Shown here: in pieces, positions 1-9,127 of the stretch
Position numbering within the stretch: the first letter of the stretch is position 1
How the letters are laid out: each line of letters starts with the position of its first letter
Source: Flavonifractor sp. An306
GTDB taxonomy: Bacteria > Bacillota > Clostridia > Oscillospirales > Oscillospiraceae
Reading direction: 5' to 3'
Length of the DNA stretch: 64,000 bases
Assembly: GCF_002159455.1 (NCBI RefSeq)
Contig: NZ_NFIQ01000009.1
Span: forward strand, 1 to 64,000
Program-made: the position numbers and the translations under genes
The notes under the pieces: model-generated
Databases searched by the model: none
Told to the model about the DNA's origin: nothing
Seen by the model: only the letters and a program-made list of their open reading frames with translations

Positions 1-941
1 CTGACTGCGGAGCTAAGATGTATAACCACCGGGGCAAGCGCAAAAAGGCCGGACGGGAATATTCTGTGGATTTTTACAGCTGCTCCACCTACACCCTGAC
101 CTTTGAGCGAGAAACGCAGATGTGTTCTTCTCACACGGTCAGCACTAAGGCTCTGAATGCCCTGATTCTGGAAACCATCCGCACTACCGCCAGCTATGCC
201 ATCCAGAACAAGGAGGAATTTATTCAGAAAGTTCGCAGCATATCACAGGTTCGCCAGCAGGAAGCGGCCAAGGAGCTGAAACGCAAGGTCGCCAAGGAGC
301 GCAAGCGCAGCGCCGAGCTGGATGTGCTGATTAAAAAGCTATACGAAACCTATGCCATGGGCAAGTTGGAGGAAAAACGGTTCGAGCTGCTGTGTGCCGA
401 ATATGAAAAGGAACAGGCGGAGCTGGAACAGCTGCTTGCCTCCGAGCAGGCACAGCTGGACCAGTTTCACGAGGACACCGACCGTGCCAGCCACTTTCTG
501 GCGCTGGCACAGAAATATACGGATTTCACCGAGCTGACCGCCCCTATGATCCATGAATTTGTGGAGAAAATTCTGGTCCATGCCCCGGACAGAAGCACCG
601 GGGAACGGGTGCAGGAAATTGAAATTTACCTGAATTTCATCGGGAAGTTTGAAGTGCCCATGCCCGAACCCACCGAGGAAGAACTGGCTGCGGAGGAAAA
701 GCGCCGCCAGAAGCGCATCCGTGACCATGAAAAGTATCTGCGCCAGAAGGAGCGCAAACAGAAGATTGCCGAGGGGCTGATCGTTCCGGGTGAACCGTAC
801 CAGCTGGTGTGCCAGTGCTGCGGGGAGCCGTTCCAGTCTGTCCGCCCCAACGCTAAATTCTGCAAACCCGCCTGCCGGGAGAAGTTCTACCGGCAGGAGA
901 AGCGGAAAGCCAAAGAAACGGAAACATCACAAACTGCATAA
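1..941 (+). CDS. Large serine recombinase, C-terminal part (cut by window edge)
   Basis: The frame is open from position 3 and continues leftwards out of the window; the residues before the first ATG (DCGAK at 3-17) are part of a recombinase zinc ribbon, so the ATG at 18 is not the start. What is visible is the zinc-ribbon end, a long Lys/Glu-rich coiled coil and the conserved tail with the EIEIYLNFIGKF motif typical of TnpX/Tn4451-type large serine recombinases; the catalytic serine domain lies outside. Unlike the recombinase at 44974-46581, which stops after the equivalent FIGKID motif, this one carries about 90 extra residues ending in a Cys-rich finger (CQCCGEPF ... CKPACREKFY). It would integrate and excise the element whose remains occupy the left edge. 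Function is confident, full length unknown. Confidence 0.9.
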   Translation, partial: DCGAKMYNHRGKRKKAGREYSVDFYSCSTYTLTFERETQMCSSHTVSTKALNALILETIRTTASYAIQNKEEFIQKVRSISQVRQQEAAKELKRKVAKERKRSAELDVLIKKLYETYAMGKLEEKRFELLCAEYEKEQAELEQLLASEQAQLDQFHEDTDRASHFLALAQKYTDFTELTAPMIHEFVEKILVHAPDRSTGERVQEIEIYLNFIGKFEVPMPEPTEEELAAEEKRRQKRIRDHEKYLRQKERKQKIAEGLIVPGEPYQLVCQCCGEPFQSVRPNAKFCKPACREKFYRQEKRKAKETETSQTA

Positions 942-946
942 AGACT

Positions 947-984
947 GCGGCCTGCCCCAACAAACCGGGCAGGCCGCTTTTTTT
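947..984 (+). terminator. Rho-independent terminator after the recombinase
   Basis: An 11-bp perfect stem (947-957 with 967-977) with a 9-nt loop is followed by seven T residues. It lies directly behind the recombinase stop codon and before the next start. Confidence 0.9.
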
Positions 985-1008
985 ATGCCCTGAAACGGAG
1001 GGATTTTT

Positions 1009-2364
1009 ATGACACTCTTTGAACTGGTAAAACAGAATATTTGTGTGCCGGATGCAGCGAAACACTATGGGCTGCAAGTCAACCGAAACGGGATGTGCAG
1101 CTGTCCGTTCCATGAGGACCGGCACCCCAGCATGAAGCTGAACGAACGGTATTTTTACTGCTTCGGCTGCGGAGCCACCGGTGATGTGACCGACCTTGTG
1201 GCGAGGTTATTTGACCTAAGTAACTACGAAGCAGCGCAGAAACTGGCACAGGATTTCGGGATTGACCCTGACAAGCCCCCGGCGGCAATCGCCTTACCAA
1301 AACCGGAGCGTCCTCTGCTGAAAGCATACCGGCAGGAAGAAGTGCGCTGTCTGCGGGTATTGTGCGATTATCTGCATCTTCTGGAAAGCTGGAAGGTGCA
1401 GTACAGCGATGAACAACTTGTCCTGTGGCGGGCTGCATGGGCGGATGTAGCAAACCGCTATCTGGAGCGTTCCGGCCACGAAGAACGTATCGACCACCGC
1501 AGCCATGCCGAGCGTGGCCTGCTGGAGCGGCCTACGGTCCATGAGGGTGTGGTTGCCAGAGCCATGGAGAAAAAGGGTATTATCTCTGACCGATGCGAAC
1601 TGAACCGGCAGATCAAGGCCGACAATGCCCTGCTCCAGGAGCTGAGAGGACAGGTCAAAAAGCTGGCGCAAGCAGTCAAAAGTACCCTCCCGGCGCTTGC
1701 CGAGGCCATGGAAAATCTACAAAAAAATCTGCTGCTGTTCTGTTATCAGCTGGGTTATCTCTGCAAGGGCAAGGAACGCCTGAATGCTTCGCTGAATACG
1801 CTGCGCCCTGCCCTCACACAGTACAATCAGCTGGCAAAGGACATCCGAGATAAGACGAAGGAGCGCCGCAGCCTGCTTACCGAGAAAAAGGCGCTCTCTG
1901 CGGTTCATGTGTTCCGGCACCGGGAGCTGGCCGCAAAAATTGCGGCACTGACAGAGGATTTGGAAGAATTGCGTTCTGAGAAAAATCTGCTTCTGGCGTC
2001 GCTGGCATATACCGAGGAAGATGCCGCCGATAAATTTCCTAAAGACATCGCTGCCATGGAGCAGAGCCTGAAACGGCTGGAAGAACAGGAGCAGAAATAT
2101 TCCACCGAGTTGGACGCTGCCCTGAATGAGTATGCCGGGCTTCGGGAGCAGGCACAGGGTTTCAACCGGGTGCAGCTGTATGAAGCAAGGCAGGCCATCC
2201 GCCCCGGCAAAGAACAAGAAGCGGAGAACCGGGCACAAGAGGTTTACGGCGAGAAGTACAACCCACTGCTGATGTTTGACAGCAAAAAGGCAGTTTCCCG
2301 TATGCTGCATGAGGATATCCTGACCATCTGGGGCATTGGATATAAATTCAACGACAAGCTGTAA
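1009..2364 (+). CDS. Chimeric protein: CHC2 primase zinc finger joined to MobA/MobL relaxase C-terminus
   Basis: The first ~130 of 451 residues are a CHC2-type DNA primase zinc finger (C32, H35, C51, C54, the same spacing as the intact primase gene at 40408) with the usual DPDKP stretch. From about residue 137 the sequence becomes the C-terminal part of a MobA/MobL relaxase (RIDHRSHAERGL, RPTVHEGVVARAMEKKG) followed by a long coiled coil. The relaxase catalytic domain (HUH motif) and all primase catalytic parts are absent. The in-frame join near 1399-1435 looks like a deletion fusion between two element genes. A start at 1009 follows a GGAGGG site at 997-1002. The product may bind DNA or be functionless; neither activity is complete. 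Confidence 0.75.
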   Translation: MTLFELVKQNICVPDAAKHYGLQVNRNGMCSCPFHEDRHPSMKLNERYFYCFGCGATGDVTDLVARLFDLSNYEAAQKLAQDFGIDPDKPPAAIALPKPERPLLKAYRQEEVRCLRVLCDYLHLLESWKVQYSDEQLVLWRAAWADVANRYLERSGHEERIDHRSHAERGLLERPTVHEGVVARAMEKKGIISDRCELNRQIKADNALLQELRGQVKKLAQAVKSTLPALAEAMENLQKNLLLFCYQLGYLCKGKERLNASLNTLRPALTQYNQLAKDIRDKTKERRSLLTEKKALSAVHVFRHRELAAKIAALTEDLEELRSEKNLLLASLAYTEEDAADKFPKDIAAMEQSLKRLEEQEQKYSTELDAALNEYAGLREQAQGFNRVQLYEARQAIRPGKEQEAENRAQEVYGEKYNPLLMFDSKKAVSRMLHEDILTIWGIGYKFNDKL

Positions 2365-2383
2365 ATTTAAATTCTTACCAAAT

Positions 2384-2432
2384 CGCAAGAAAATCGCAAG
2401 GTTTTGAACCTGTGCTTTTTCTTGCGGTTTTT
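2384..2432 (+). terminator. Probable terminator upstream of mgtA
   Basis: CGCAAGAAAA (2384-2393) pairs with TTTTCTTGCG (2417-2426) and is followed by a T-rich run. A second CGCAAG at 2395-2400 could pair with the same right arm, so alternative folding, and therefore an attenuator controlling mgtA, is possible. No M-box-sized leader fits in the ~105 nt before mgtA. Confidence 0.55.
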
Positions 2433-2469
2433 TATACTCGTTCAGGACGCAAGAAGGAGGTATGAAACG

Positions 2470-5235
2470 ATGCATAAAAAAGAAAATCGCCGCGCGGCTC
2501 GTCAGGCTGCGCAGCAGGCTGTCCTCCGCGACAGGCAGAACCGCCGCATTCAGGATGCGGCGGTCGCCCCGGTCAATACCCTTCTGCGTGAGCTTCACGC
2601 TCCGCTGGGCGGACTTGAGCCGGAGGCCGTCGCCACCAGCCGTGCCAGATACGGCAGCAACAAAGTGACCCACGAGAAAAAGAAATCCTTGCCCAGGCGG
2701 CTGGCGGGCGCGTTTGTCAATCCCTTCACCGCCATTCTGCTCTGCCTGGCTCTGGTGTCCACCATGACGGACATGGTGTTCCCCTGTCTCTCGCTGTTTG
2801 GCAGCGTGCCGGAGGATTTTGACTGTTTGACCGTGGTCATTATTCTGACCATGGTCATCATCTCCGGCACGCTCCGGTTTGTCCAGGAATCCAGAAGCGG
2901 CAGCGCGGAGGAAAAGCTGTTGGCCATGATCACAACCACCTGCACGGTAACCCGCAAAGGACAGGAAAAAGTGGAGCTCCCCATGGACGAGCTGGTGGTT
3001 GGCGACATTGTCCATCTGTCCGCCGGGGATATGATTCCCGCCGATGTGCGCATTCTGGACGCCAAGGATCTGTTTGTCAGCCAGGCCAGCCTCACCGGTG
3101 AGAGCGAACCGGTGGAAAAGCAGCCCCAGGCAAACCCGCAAAAGGAAAGTGTGACCGATTATACCAACATCGCCTTTATGGGCAGCAGCGTGGTCTCGGG
3201 CAGCGCCGTTGCCGTGGCGGTCTGTGTGGGGAACGATACCCTCTTTGGCTCCATGGCCTCAGCGGTGGCGGGAGAGGCGACAGAGACCAGCTTTACCAAG
3301 GAGGTAAACGCTGTCTCCTGGGTGCTTATCCGCTTTATGCTGGTGATGGTCCCCCTGGTCTTTTTGATCAACGGCATCACCAAAGGAGACTGGCTGAACG
3401 CCTTCCTCTTCGGCATCTCCATTGCCGTGGGTCTGACCCCTGAGATGCTGCCCATGATCGTGACCACCTGCCTGGCCAAGGGGGCGGTGTCCATGAGCAA
3501 AAAGCAGACCATTGTCAAGAACCTGAACTCCATCCAGAACTTTGGGGCCATCGACATTCTGTGCACCGACAAGACCGGAACCCTGACCCAGGACCAGGTG
3601 GTACTGGAATACCATCTCAACGTAAACGGCGAGGACGATACCCGTGTGCTGCGCCACGCCTATCTCAACAGCTATTTCCAGACCGGCTACAAAAATCTCA
3701 TGGACCTGGCCATCATCCGCAAAACGGAGGAAGCTGAGGCGGAGGACCCCCGGCTGGTAGACCTGTCGGAGCACTATGTGAAGGTAGACGAGATCCCATT
3801 CGATTTTGCCCGCCGGCGGCTGAGCACCGTGGTACAGGACAAGGCAGGAAAAACCCAGATGGTGACCAAGGGCGCTGTGGAGGAGATGCTGTCCATCTGC
3901 TCCTATGCCGAGTGCGGCGGTGGGGTTCAGCCGCTGACGGGCGACGTGCGCCGGCAGATCCTTCAGACTGTGGACGGTCTCAATGACAAAGGCTTCCGGG
4001 TGTTGGTCGTCGCTCAGAAGAGCAATCCCTCCCCCGTGGGCTCTTTTGGAGTAAAGGATGAGTGCGACATGGTGCTCATTGGGTATCTGGCCTTTCTGGA
4101 TCCGCCCAAGGAGTCCACAGCAGACGCCATCCGGGCCCTCAAACATCACGGTGTGACCACCAAAATTCTTACCGGTGACAACGACAAGGTGACCCGCACC
4201 ATCTGCAAACAAGTGGGACTGAAGGTGCGCAACATGCTGCTTGGCTCCGACCTGGATGGTATGAGCGACGATGAACTGGCAAAGGCGACAGAGACCACTG
4301 ATGTGTTCGCCAAGCTCACTCCGGACCAGAAGGCACGTGTGGTTTCCGTCCTGCGGGAAAGCGGGCACACCGTCGGCTTTATGGGGGACGGCATCAATGA
4401 CGCCGCCGCCATGAAGGCCGCCGACATCGGCATTTCCGTGGACACCGCGGTGGACGTGGCCAAGGAGTCGGCGGACATCATCCTGCTGGAAAAGGACCTG
4501 ATGGTGCTGGAGCAGGGCATCATCGAGGGCCGCAAGACCTACGCCAACATGATTAAATACATCAAGATGACCGCCTCCTCCAATTTCGGCAATATGTTTT
4601 CGGTCCTGGCGGCCTCCGCCCTGCTGCCCTTCCTGCCCATGATGAGCGTACACCTCATTTTCCTCAACCTGATCTACGACCTGTCCTGCACCGCCATTCC
4701 CTGGGACAATGTGGACGAGGAATTCATCGCCAAGCCCCGGAAGTGGGACGCATCCAGCGTGGGCAATTTCATGCTCTGGCTCGGACCCACCAGTTCTATC
4801 TTTGACTTTACCACCTATCTCTTTATGTACTTCGTTTTCTGTCCCATGTTTGTCTCCGGAGGCGTACTCTTTAACGACCTGGCGACCCACTTCAGCGGCG
4901 CAGAGCTGGCCTTGATGCAGGCAAAGTATATCGGCCTGTTCCAGGCGGGCTGGTTTGTGGAATCTATGTGGAGTCAGACTCTGGTCATCCATATGATCCG
5001 CACCCCCAAGCTGCCCTTCCTCCAGAGCCGGGCCTCCGCTCCGCTGACCCTGCTCACATCGACCGGCATCACCGTACTGACGGTGATCCCCTTTACGCCT
5101 CTGGGCGCCGTACTGGGATTTATCGCCCTGCCTGCCGCCTATTTTGCCTATCTGATCCCCTGTATCCTGCTCTATATGGTACTGGCAACCAGCCTGAAAA
5201 AGGCCTATGTACGCCATTACGGCGAATTACTCTGA
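2470..5235 (+). CDS. mgtA: Magnesium-translocating P-type ATPase
   Basis: A P3B-type ATPase of 921 residues that imports Mg2+ across the cytoplasmic membrane. The actuator TGES is at 209-212, the phosphorylation motif DKTGT begins at Asp367, and the hinge motif MGDGIND is at 638-644, followed by the MgtA-type [21 protein letters not shown] stretch read in two parts (IGISVD, AKESADI). Hydrophobic segments lie near residues 70-130, 280-330 and in a C-terminal cluster from ~700. The ATG at 2470 sits 9 nt behind AGGAGG (2455-2460); the longer frame from 2404 would start inside the upstream hairpin. The next gene, 18 nt downstream, encodes a small membrane peptide and is probably co-transcribed. 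Product confident. Confidence 0.96.
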   Translation: MHKKENRRAARQAAQQAVLRDRQNRRIQDAAVAPVNTLLRELHAPLGGLEPEAVATSRARYGSNKVTHEKKKSLPRRLAGAFVNPFTAILLCLALVSTMTDMVFPCLSLFGSVPEDFDCLTVVIILTMVIISGTLRFVQESRSGSAEEKLLAMITTTCTVTRKGQEKVELPMDELVVGDIVHLSAGDMIPADVRILDAKDLFVSQASLTGESEPVEKQPQANPQKESVTDYTNIAFMGSSVVSGSAVAVAVCVGNDTLFGSMASAVAGEATETSFTKEVNAVSWVLIRFMLVMVPLVFLINGITKGDWLNAFLFGISIAVGLTPEMLPMIVTTCLAKGAVSMSKKQTIVKNLNSIQNFGAIDILCTDKTGTLTQDQVVLEYHLNVNGEDDTRVLRHAYLNSYFQTGYKNLMDLAIIRKTEEAEAEDPRLVDLSEHYVKVDEIPFDFARRRLSTVVQDKAGKTQMVTKGAVEEMLSICSYAECGGGVQPLTGDVRRQILQTVDGLNDKGFRVLVVAQKSNPSPVGSFGVKDECDMVLIGYLAFLDPPKESTADAIRALKHHGVTTKILTGDNDKVTRTICKQVGLKVRNMLLGSDLDGMSDDELAKATETTDVFAKLTPDQKARVVSVLRESGHTVGFMGDGINDAAAMKAADIGISVDTAVDVAKESADIILLEKDLMVLEQGIIEGRKTYANMIKYIKMTASSNFGNMFSVLAASALLPFLPMMSVHLIFLNLIYDLSCTAIPWDNVDEEFIAKPRKWDASSVGNFMLWLGPTSSIFDFTTYLFMYFVFCPMFVSGGVLFNDLATHFSGAELALMQAKYIGLFQAGWFVESMWSQTLVIHMIRTPKLPFLQSRASAPLTLLTSTGITVLTVIPFTPLGAVLGFIALPAAYFAYLIPCILLYMVLATSLKKAYVRHYGELL

Positions 5236-5253
5236 CGATGGGAGGAATGTTGT

Positions 5254-5421
5254 ATGACCTGGTCCAAGCTGTGGATGGATCTATTCGGAACCACTTCCTT
5301 TTGCGGAATTGACATGGGCTTCTGGGCGGCCATGTCCGCCGTTCTGCTCCTTGTCATTCTGATGAATGTGGTATTTTGGGGGATGAGTCCCAAAAAGGAC
5401 AGCAGAGAAACACAGATGTAA
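5254..5421 (+). CDS. Small membrane peptide downstream of mgtA
   Basis: A 55-residue frame starting MTWSKLWMDLFG, with GGGAGG (5240-5245) 8 nt before the ATG. The middle (about residues 21-42: WAAMSAVLLLVILMNVVFW) is a single hydrophobic helix and the C-terminus is charged (MSPKKDSRETQM). It begins 18 nt after the mgtA stop and is followed by a hairpin, so it is the second gene of an mgtA operon. By analogy with small proteins that modulate MgtA or MgtE-type transporters it could stabilise or regulate MgtA; that is inference from position only. I do not recognise a named family. Confidence 0.7.
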   Translation: MTWSKLWMDLFGTTSFCGIDMGFWAAMSAVLLLVILMNVVFWGMSPKKDSRETQM

Positions 5422-5455
5422 AGGGTCTCTTACGATTTCCCCATTATGACGGAAT

Positions 5456-5508
5456 AGCGGAAATGCCCCATTGGAGGTCTATTGAGCCTTCAACGGGGCA
5501 TTTCCGCT
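5456..5508 (+). terminator. Hairpin at end of the mgtA operon
   Basis: A 14-bp perfect stem (5456-5469 with 5495-5508, core GGAAATGCCCC) with a 25-nt loop. There is no clear T-run after it, so termination efficiency is uncertain. The 286-nt gap to the response regulator holds this hairpin and an AT-rich stretch (5590-5635) that probably contains the next promoter. Confidence 0.6.
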
Positions 5509-5707
5509 TGTTCAGGCGGCGCAACATCCATCTGCCCTGACCAGCTGTAACAGACAATTTTTACACAATCAGGCCTAAATTTTGCACCGGCCGTAGAGCG
5601 TTTACAGATTAAATGATACTATATTTTAAAATAGGCACAAAAAGCGCGAGGGAACAGGAGTGCTGCCTGCGTAAAATGCGCGCTCTGCTACAGAAGGAAG
5701 GTTGGCT

Positions 5708-6448
5708 ATGCTGCGGATCGCCATATGTGACGATGAAGAAAAACACCTCGAGCAGACAGCGGCGCTGCTGTGTACCTACCTCCAGTCCCGCCCCGGCCTG
5801 CACGGGCAGGCGGAGACCTTCCGGAGCGGCAGGGCGCTGCTGGCGCGGGCGGAATGCGCGGGGGGCTTTGACCTCTATGTGCTGGACATCCTCATGCCGG
5901 AGCTGAGCGGGATCGACACCGGGCGGCGCCTGCGGGCGCTGGGCGCGGGCGGTGAGATCGTCTACCTCACCAGCTCCAACGACTACGCCGCCGACAGCTA
6001 TGACGTCCGGGCCTTTTTCTATCTGCTCAAGCCGGTGGAGGAGAGAAAACTCTTCCAGGTACTGGACGGGGCGGTGGCGAAGCTCAACCGGCGGCGAAGC
6101 AACGCCGTTGTGGTGGCCACGGCGGACGGGCCCCGGCGTATCCTGCTGGAGCGTATCCGGTATGTGGAGCGGGTGGGGCGCTGCATGCGCTATTACTGCA
6201 CCGATGACACCATAGATTCTCAGACCATCCGGGTCTCCTTCCGGGAGGCGGCCGCACCCCTGCTGGCCGACCGGCGCTTTTTCCAGTGCGGGGCCAGCTT
6301 TGTGCTGAATTTTCAGCATGTGACCGGAGTAAATGGCCAGACCGCCTTGCTGGACAACGGCCGGGCTGTGACGCTGCCCCGCACGGCGGCAACAGATTTC
6401 AAGAAGGCCTGGGGGAATTACTGGCTGACGGAAACCAACGAACTATAA
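5708..6448 (+). CDS. LytTR-family response regulator (AgrA-like)
   Basis: A 246-residue cytoplasmic response regulator. The receiver domain (1-~120) has the acidic pair D8-D9, phospho-acceptor Asp60 (VLDILMPELSG) and the conserved Lys108 (YLLKPV). The C-terminal half (about 135-240) is a LytTR DNA-binding domain (RIRYVERVGR, FFQCGASFVLNFQHV). ATG 5708 lies 6 nt after AGGAAGG; a TTG two codons upstream is less likely. It is followed after 25 nt by three GHKL histidine kinases, so it should be phosphorylated by one or more of them. No agrB/agrD peptide genes are seen nearby, so the signal is unknown. Confidence 0.92.
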   Translation: MLRIAICDDEEKHLEQTAALLCTYLQSRPGLHGQAETFRSGRALLARAECAGGFDLYVLDILMPELSGIDTGRRLRALGAGGEIVYLTSSNDYAADSYDVRAFFYLLKPVEERKLFQVLDGAVAKLNRRRSNAVVVATADGPRRILLERIRYVERVGRCMRYYCTDDTIDSQTIRVSFREAAAPLLADRRFFQCGASFVLNFQHVTGVNGQTALLDNGRAVTLPRTAATDFKKAWGNYWLTETNEL

Positions 6449-6473
6449 CGATAATCAGCGGAATAAGGAGGCG

Positions 6474-7724
6474 TTGAAACTGGACCTCTATCACACGCTG
6501 TTTGTGGGGCTGTCACAGGTATTTCTGGGCAGCTATGTGATGCTGATGATTGATTTCCGCAGACCGGTCGACACATGGCGGGCCCGATGGATTGTTATTG
6601 TGGTGCTGGTTGTCGGCGCCAATCTGGTTGGACTGCTTTTTCTGAATTTCTGGGACACCTACAAGCGCGTGGCTCTCTTCACCGTGACGCTCCCATATAT
6701 TTTGGTCACACTCTGGTGCTCCAGGCATCGGGATTTTCGCGCTGTTTTTAATATGGCAACCGCTCTGTTCATCGGCTGCGTTGGAACGGCGATGGCCACG
6801 CTGGCAGAATTATTTTTCGTGGAACATGAATATGTTTCTTTTTGCGTGCGCCTCATATCGTTCCTTCTGATGTTCTTTCTCCTGCGACGTTTCAGCAATA
6901 CATACCGTAATATGCTGCATCAGATGAATCACAGCTGGGGTATTTTGTGCAAGATTCCCATTACCACATTTCTCACCCTGCTGTACGCCATCAATCATGT
7001 CCGGTCCATCAACCCCAGCGCCGCACTGATTTTCATTTGCAGCCTGCTGGTGGTATGCGGCTGTGCCTACTACTTGATGTATCTCTTTTTTGATCGGGTA
7101 CAGAAAGAAAACAGCGCCCGTTATGAGGCTCAGCTGTCCACCCTGCAGGTATCTGCCCTGCGGAGCCGCATGGAGGCGGTGCGGGCTGCGGAGGATGCCA
7201 TCCGCACCGAGCGCCATGACCTGCGTCACCGCCTCCAGGCCGCCGCGGAACTGGTATCGCGGGGAGACAAGGACGCAGCTCTGGACTTTCTGGACGCCGC
7301 TCAAAAGCGGCTGGATGAGCGGAAGGAAATCCGCTGGTGCCGCCCGCCGGTACTGGACGCGGTGCTTTCCTCCTACTTTGACCAGGCCCAAAATCAAAGC
7401 ATTTTGGTGGAGACGAATATCGCCCTTCCTGATACCCTCCCAGCGAACGAGGGAGAGCTGGCCATCGTCCTGGCCAACGCCCTGGAAAATGCCATCCACG
7501 CCAATCTGGAGCTGTCCCCGGAGCGGCGGGAAATCCGCTGCAAGATGGTGGGCAGCCCCGGCGTCATGGGCGAGATCTCCTTTGACAGCAGCGGCCTGCC
7601 CGTGGCTCAACGGGAGGGGCACGGCATGGGCATACAGTCCATCTCTGCGTTCTGCCGGAAAAACGGAGCTGTCTGCCGGTTTGACCAGACTGACGGCTGG
7701 TTCCGGTTTCAATTGGTGATGTAA
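6474..7724 (+). CDS. GHKL sensor histidine kinase 1 (probably impaired by a deletion)
   Basis: 416 residues from a TTG start preceded by AAGGAG (6465-6470). About six hydrophobic segments form the N-terminal sensor (1-~205), followed by a dimerisation helix with the phospho-acceptor candidate His248 (ERHDLRHRLQ) and a GHKL ATPase domain with the N box (ALENAIHAN) and the final glycine motif (GHGMGIQSI). Compared with the two downstream paralogues it lacks eight residues (LEISNPCT) just after GSPGVM, an exact 24-nt loss that removes the Asn-containing strand before the ATP lid. ATP binding is therefore doubtful. Same operon as the response regulator. Confidence 0.9.
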   Translation: MKLDLYHTLFVGLSQVFLGSYVMLMIDFRRPVDTWRARWIVIVVLVVGANLVGLLFLNFWDTYKRVALFTVTLPYILVTLWCSRHRDFRAVFNMATALFIGCVGTAMATLAELFFVEHEYVSFCVRLISFLLMFFLLRRFSNTYRNMLHQMNHSWGILCKIPITTFLTLLYAINHVRSINPSAALIFICSLLVVCGCAYYLMYLFFDRVQKENSARYEAQLSTLQVSALRSRMEAVRAAEDAIRTERHDLRHRLQAAAELVSRGDKDAALDFLDAAQKRLDERKEIRWCRPPVLDAVLSSYFDQAQNQSILVETNIALPDTLPANEGELAIVLANALENAIHANLELSPERREIRCKMVGSPGVMGEISFDSSGLPVAQREGHGMGIQSISAFCRKNGAVCRFDQTDGWFRFQLVM

Positions 7725-7778
7725 CAGGAACAATCTGGACCGTAACACTTGCTGCAGGCTGTGGAAGGAGAATTTACG

Positions 7779-9056
7779 ATGACAAATGGGGTGTTCCTCC
7801 TCTTCCGCGCCCTTTTTATCACCATGATGACGTTGGGAATGATGGCGAGCCTGACCGAATTTCGCTTTGGACGCCGGAAACTGCTGTGCGTTCTGGCCGT
7901 CTACTGTCTCTGGGTCGTCTGCTCCAGCCTGGTTCTGCTGTGGCTGGGCGGAGAATTGCTGCTGCTCCGCCTGTTTTTCCTTACCATTTCCGTCCCGGCT
8001 ACCTTTCTCACATACTGGGCAGCCAACGACACCCCTACACAGGCTGTATTCAACTATATGACGCAGATCCTGCTGTCTGTGCTGGCGGTTTCCGTCATAC
8101 GCTTGCTGACGGAGTCTTTCGGTCTTTCCGGATTCGTGAATATTCTGCTGATGTGCGGATTTTATTTCACAGTAATTTATCTGGAGGTCCGCTTCCTGCG
8201 GCGGCCTTTTCGGATGCTGCTCAAGGTTATCCCTGCCCGCTGGGGAATCCTTACGCTGATCCCCTGTATATTCTGCGCCTATCTCATTTTTGTCGCCTCC
8301 TGGCCGGGGAGCTATCTTGAAAATAAGTTGCAGATCATCTACGTTTACGCTGCTGTTATTCCCCTGGTGGTTGTATATATTGCGGTATTCAAAAGCCTTC
8401 TGGACCAGTACCGCACCCAGATGGAGCGGCAGAGCACCATGTTGCTGATGGTACAGATCTCCGCGCTGAAGGAAAAGCTGCAGCGGGTCAAGGAAGTGGA
8501 AGAAGGGATCCGGATCCAGCGCCATGACCTGCGCCATCAGCTCCAGGCGGTTGCAGAGTTGGTGGCGCGGGGCGACCGGGAGGCAGCCTTGGATTTTCTG
8601 GATGCCGCCCGGAAGCGGCTGGACGAGCGCAAAGAAACCAGCTGGTGCCGCCCGCCGGTGTTGGATGCGGTGTTTGCCTCCTATTTTGACCAGGCCCAGC
8701 GGCAGGGTGTCCGGGTGGAGGCAAGGATTGCTCTGCCTGACACGTTGCCAGCAGACGAGGGCGAATTGGCCATTGTTCTGGCCAACGCCCTGGAAAACGC
8801 CATCCATGCCAATCTGGAACTGCCCCGGGAACAGCGCAACATCCGCTGTAAAATGGTAGGAACTCCCAGTATTATGCTGGAAGTCTCCAACCCATGCACC
8901 GGCGCTGTCCTTTTTGATGGCGAAGGGCTGCCGGTGGCCCAACGGAAGGGGCATGGCCTGGGCGTGCAGTCCATCTGCGCATTCTGCCGGAAAAACGGGG
9001 CTACCTGCCAGTTCGACCTGACCGACGGCTGGTTCCGGTTCCGATTGGTCCTGTGA
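7779..9056 (+). CDS. GHKL sensor histidine kinase 2
   Basis: 425 residues from ATG 7779, chosen because GGAAGGAG (7763-7770) stands 8 nt upstream; the longer TTG frame has no such site. The N-terminal ~200 residues hold about six membrane helices unlike those of kinase 1 except in general pattern. His249 (QRHDLRHQLQ) is the phospho-acceptor candidate; the ATPase domain has ALENAIHAN, VSNPCTG and GHGLGVQSI, so it appears intact. The C-terminal ~200 residues are strongly similar to kinases 1 and 3. It probably signals to the LytTR regulator at 5708. Confidence 0.92.
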   Translation: MTNGVFLLFRALFITMMTLGMMASLTEFRFGRRKLLCVLAVYCLWVVCSSLVLLWLGGELLLLRLFFLTISVPATFLTYWAANDTPTQAVFNYMTQILLSVLAVSVIRLLTESFGLSGFVNILLMCGFYFTVIYLEVRFLRRPFRMLLKVIPARWGILTLIPCIFCAYLIFVASWPGSYLENKLQIIYVYAAVIPLVVVYIAVFKSLLDQYRTQMERQSTMLLMVQISALKEKLQRVKEVEEGIRIQRHDLRHQLQAVAELVARGDREAALDFLDAARKRLDERKETSWCRPPVLDAVFASYFDQAQRQGVRVEARIALPDTLPADEGELAIVLANALENAIHANLELPREQRNIRCKMVGTPSIMLEVSNPCTGAVLFDGEGLPVAQRKGHGLGVQSICAFCRKNGATCQFDLTDGWFRFRLVL

Positions 9057-9058
9057 CA

Positions 9059-9127
9059 GGAGAAGCGGAAAGGCAATTCAAAAAAGTCTGGGGCGATTGC
9101 TGGCTGGAGGAACGGAAGGTATGGTAG
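9059..9127 (+). pseudogene. Relic of a LytTR response-regulator C-terminus
   Basis: Read in the frame ending with TAG at 9125-9127, this stretch gives AERQFKKVWGDCWLEERK, which lines up with the last residues of the intact regulator (AATDFKKAWGNYWLTETNEL at the end of 5708-6448). Only the end of the domain is left, fused to the 3' side of kinase 2 and overlapping the start of kinase 3. It shows that a regulator-kinase pair was duplicated and the second regulator deleted. Confidence 0.75.

Noticed and set aside
2365-2469. Mg2+ riboswitch (M-box or yybP-like) before mgtA
   Set aside because: The leader is too short and lacks the conserved M-box elements; only a terminator-like hairpin is visible.
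5560-5606. Two TTTACA-containing stretches 41 nt apart before the LytTR gene, possible LytTR binding sites
   Set aside because: The match to LytTR direct-repeat sites is weak and the spacing is not typical; not listed as a feature.
5613-5906. Possible AgrD-like signal-peptide gene before the response regulator
   Set aside because: The frame simply runs into the regulator gene in another frame; no ribosome site and no peptide-like layout, and no agrB gene is near.
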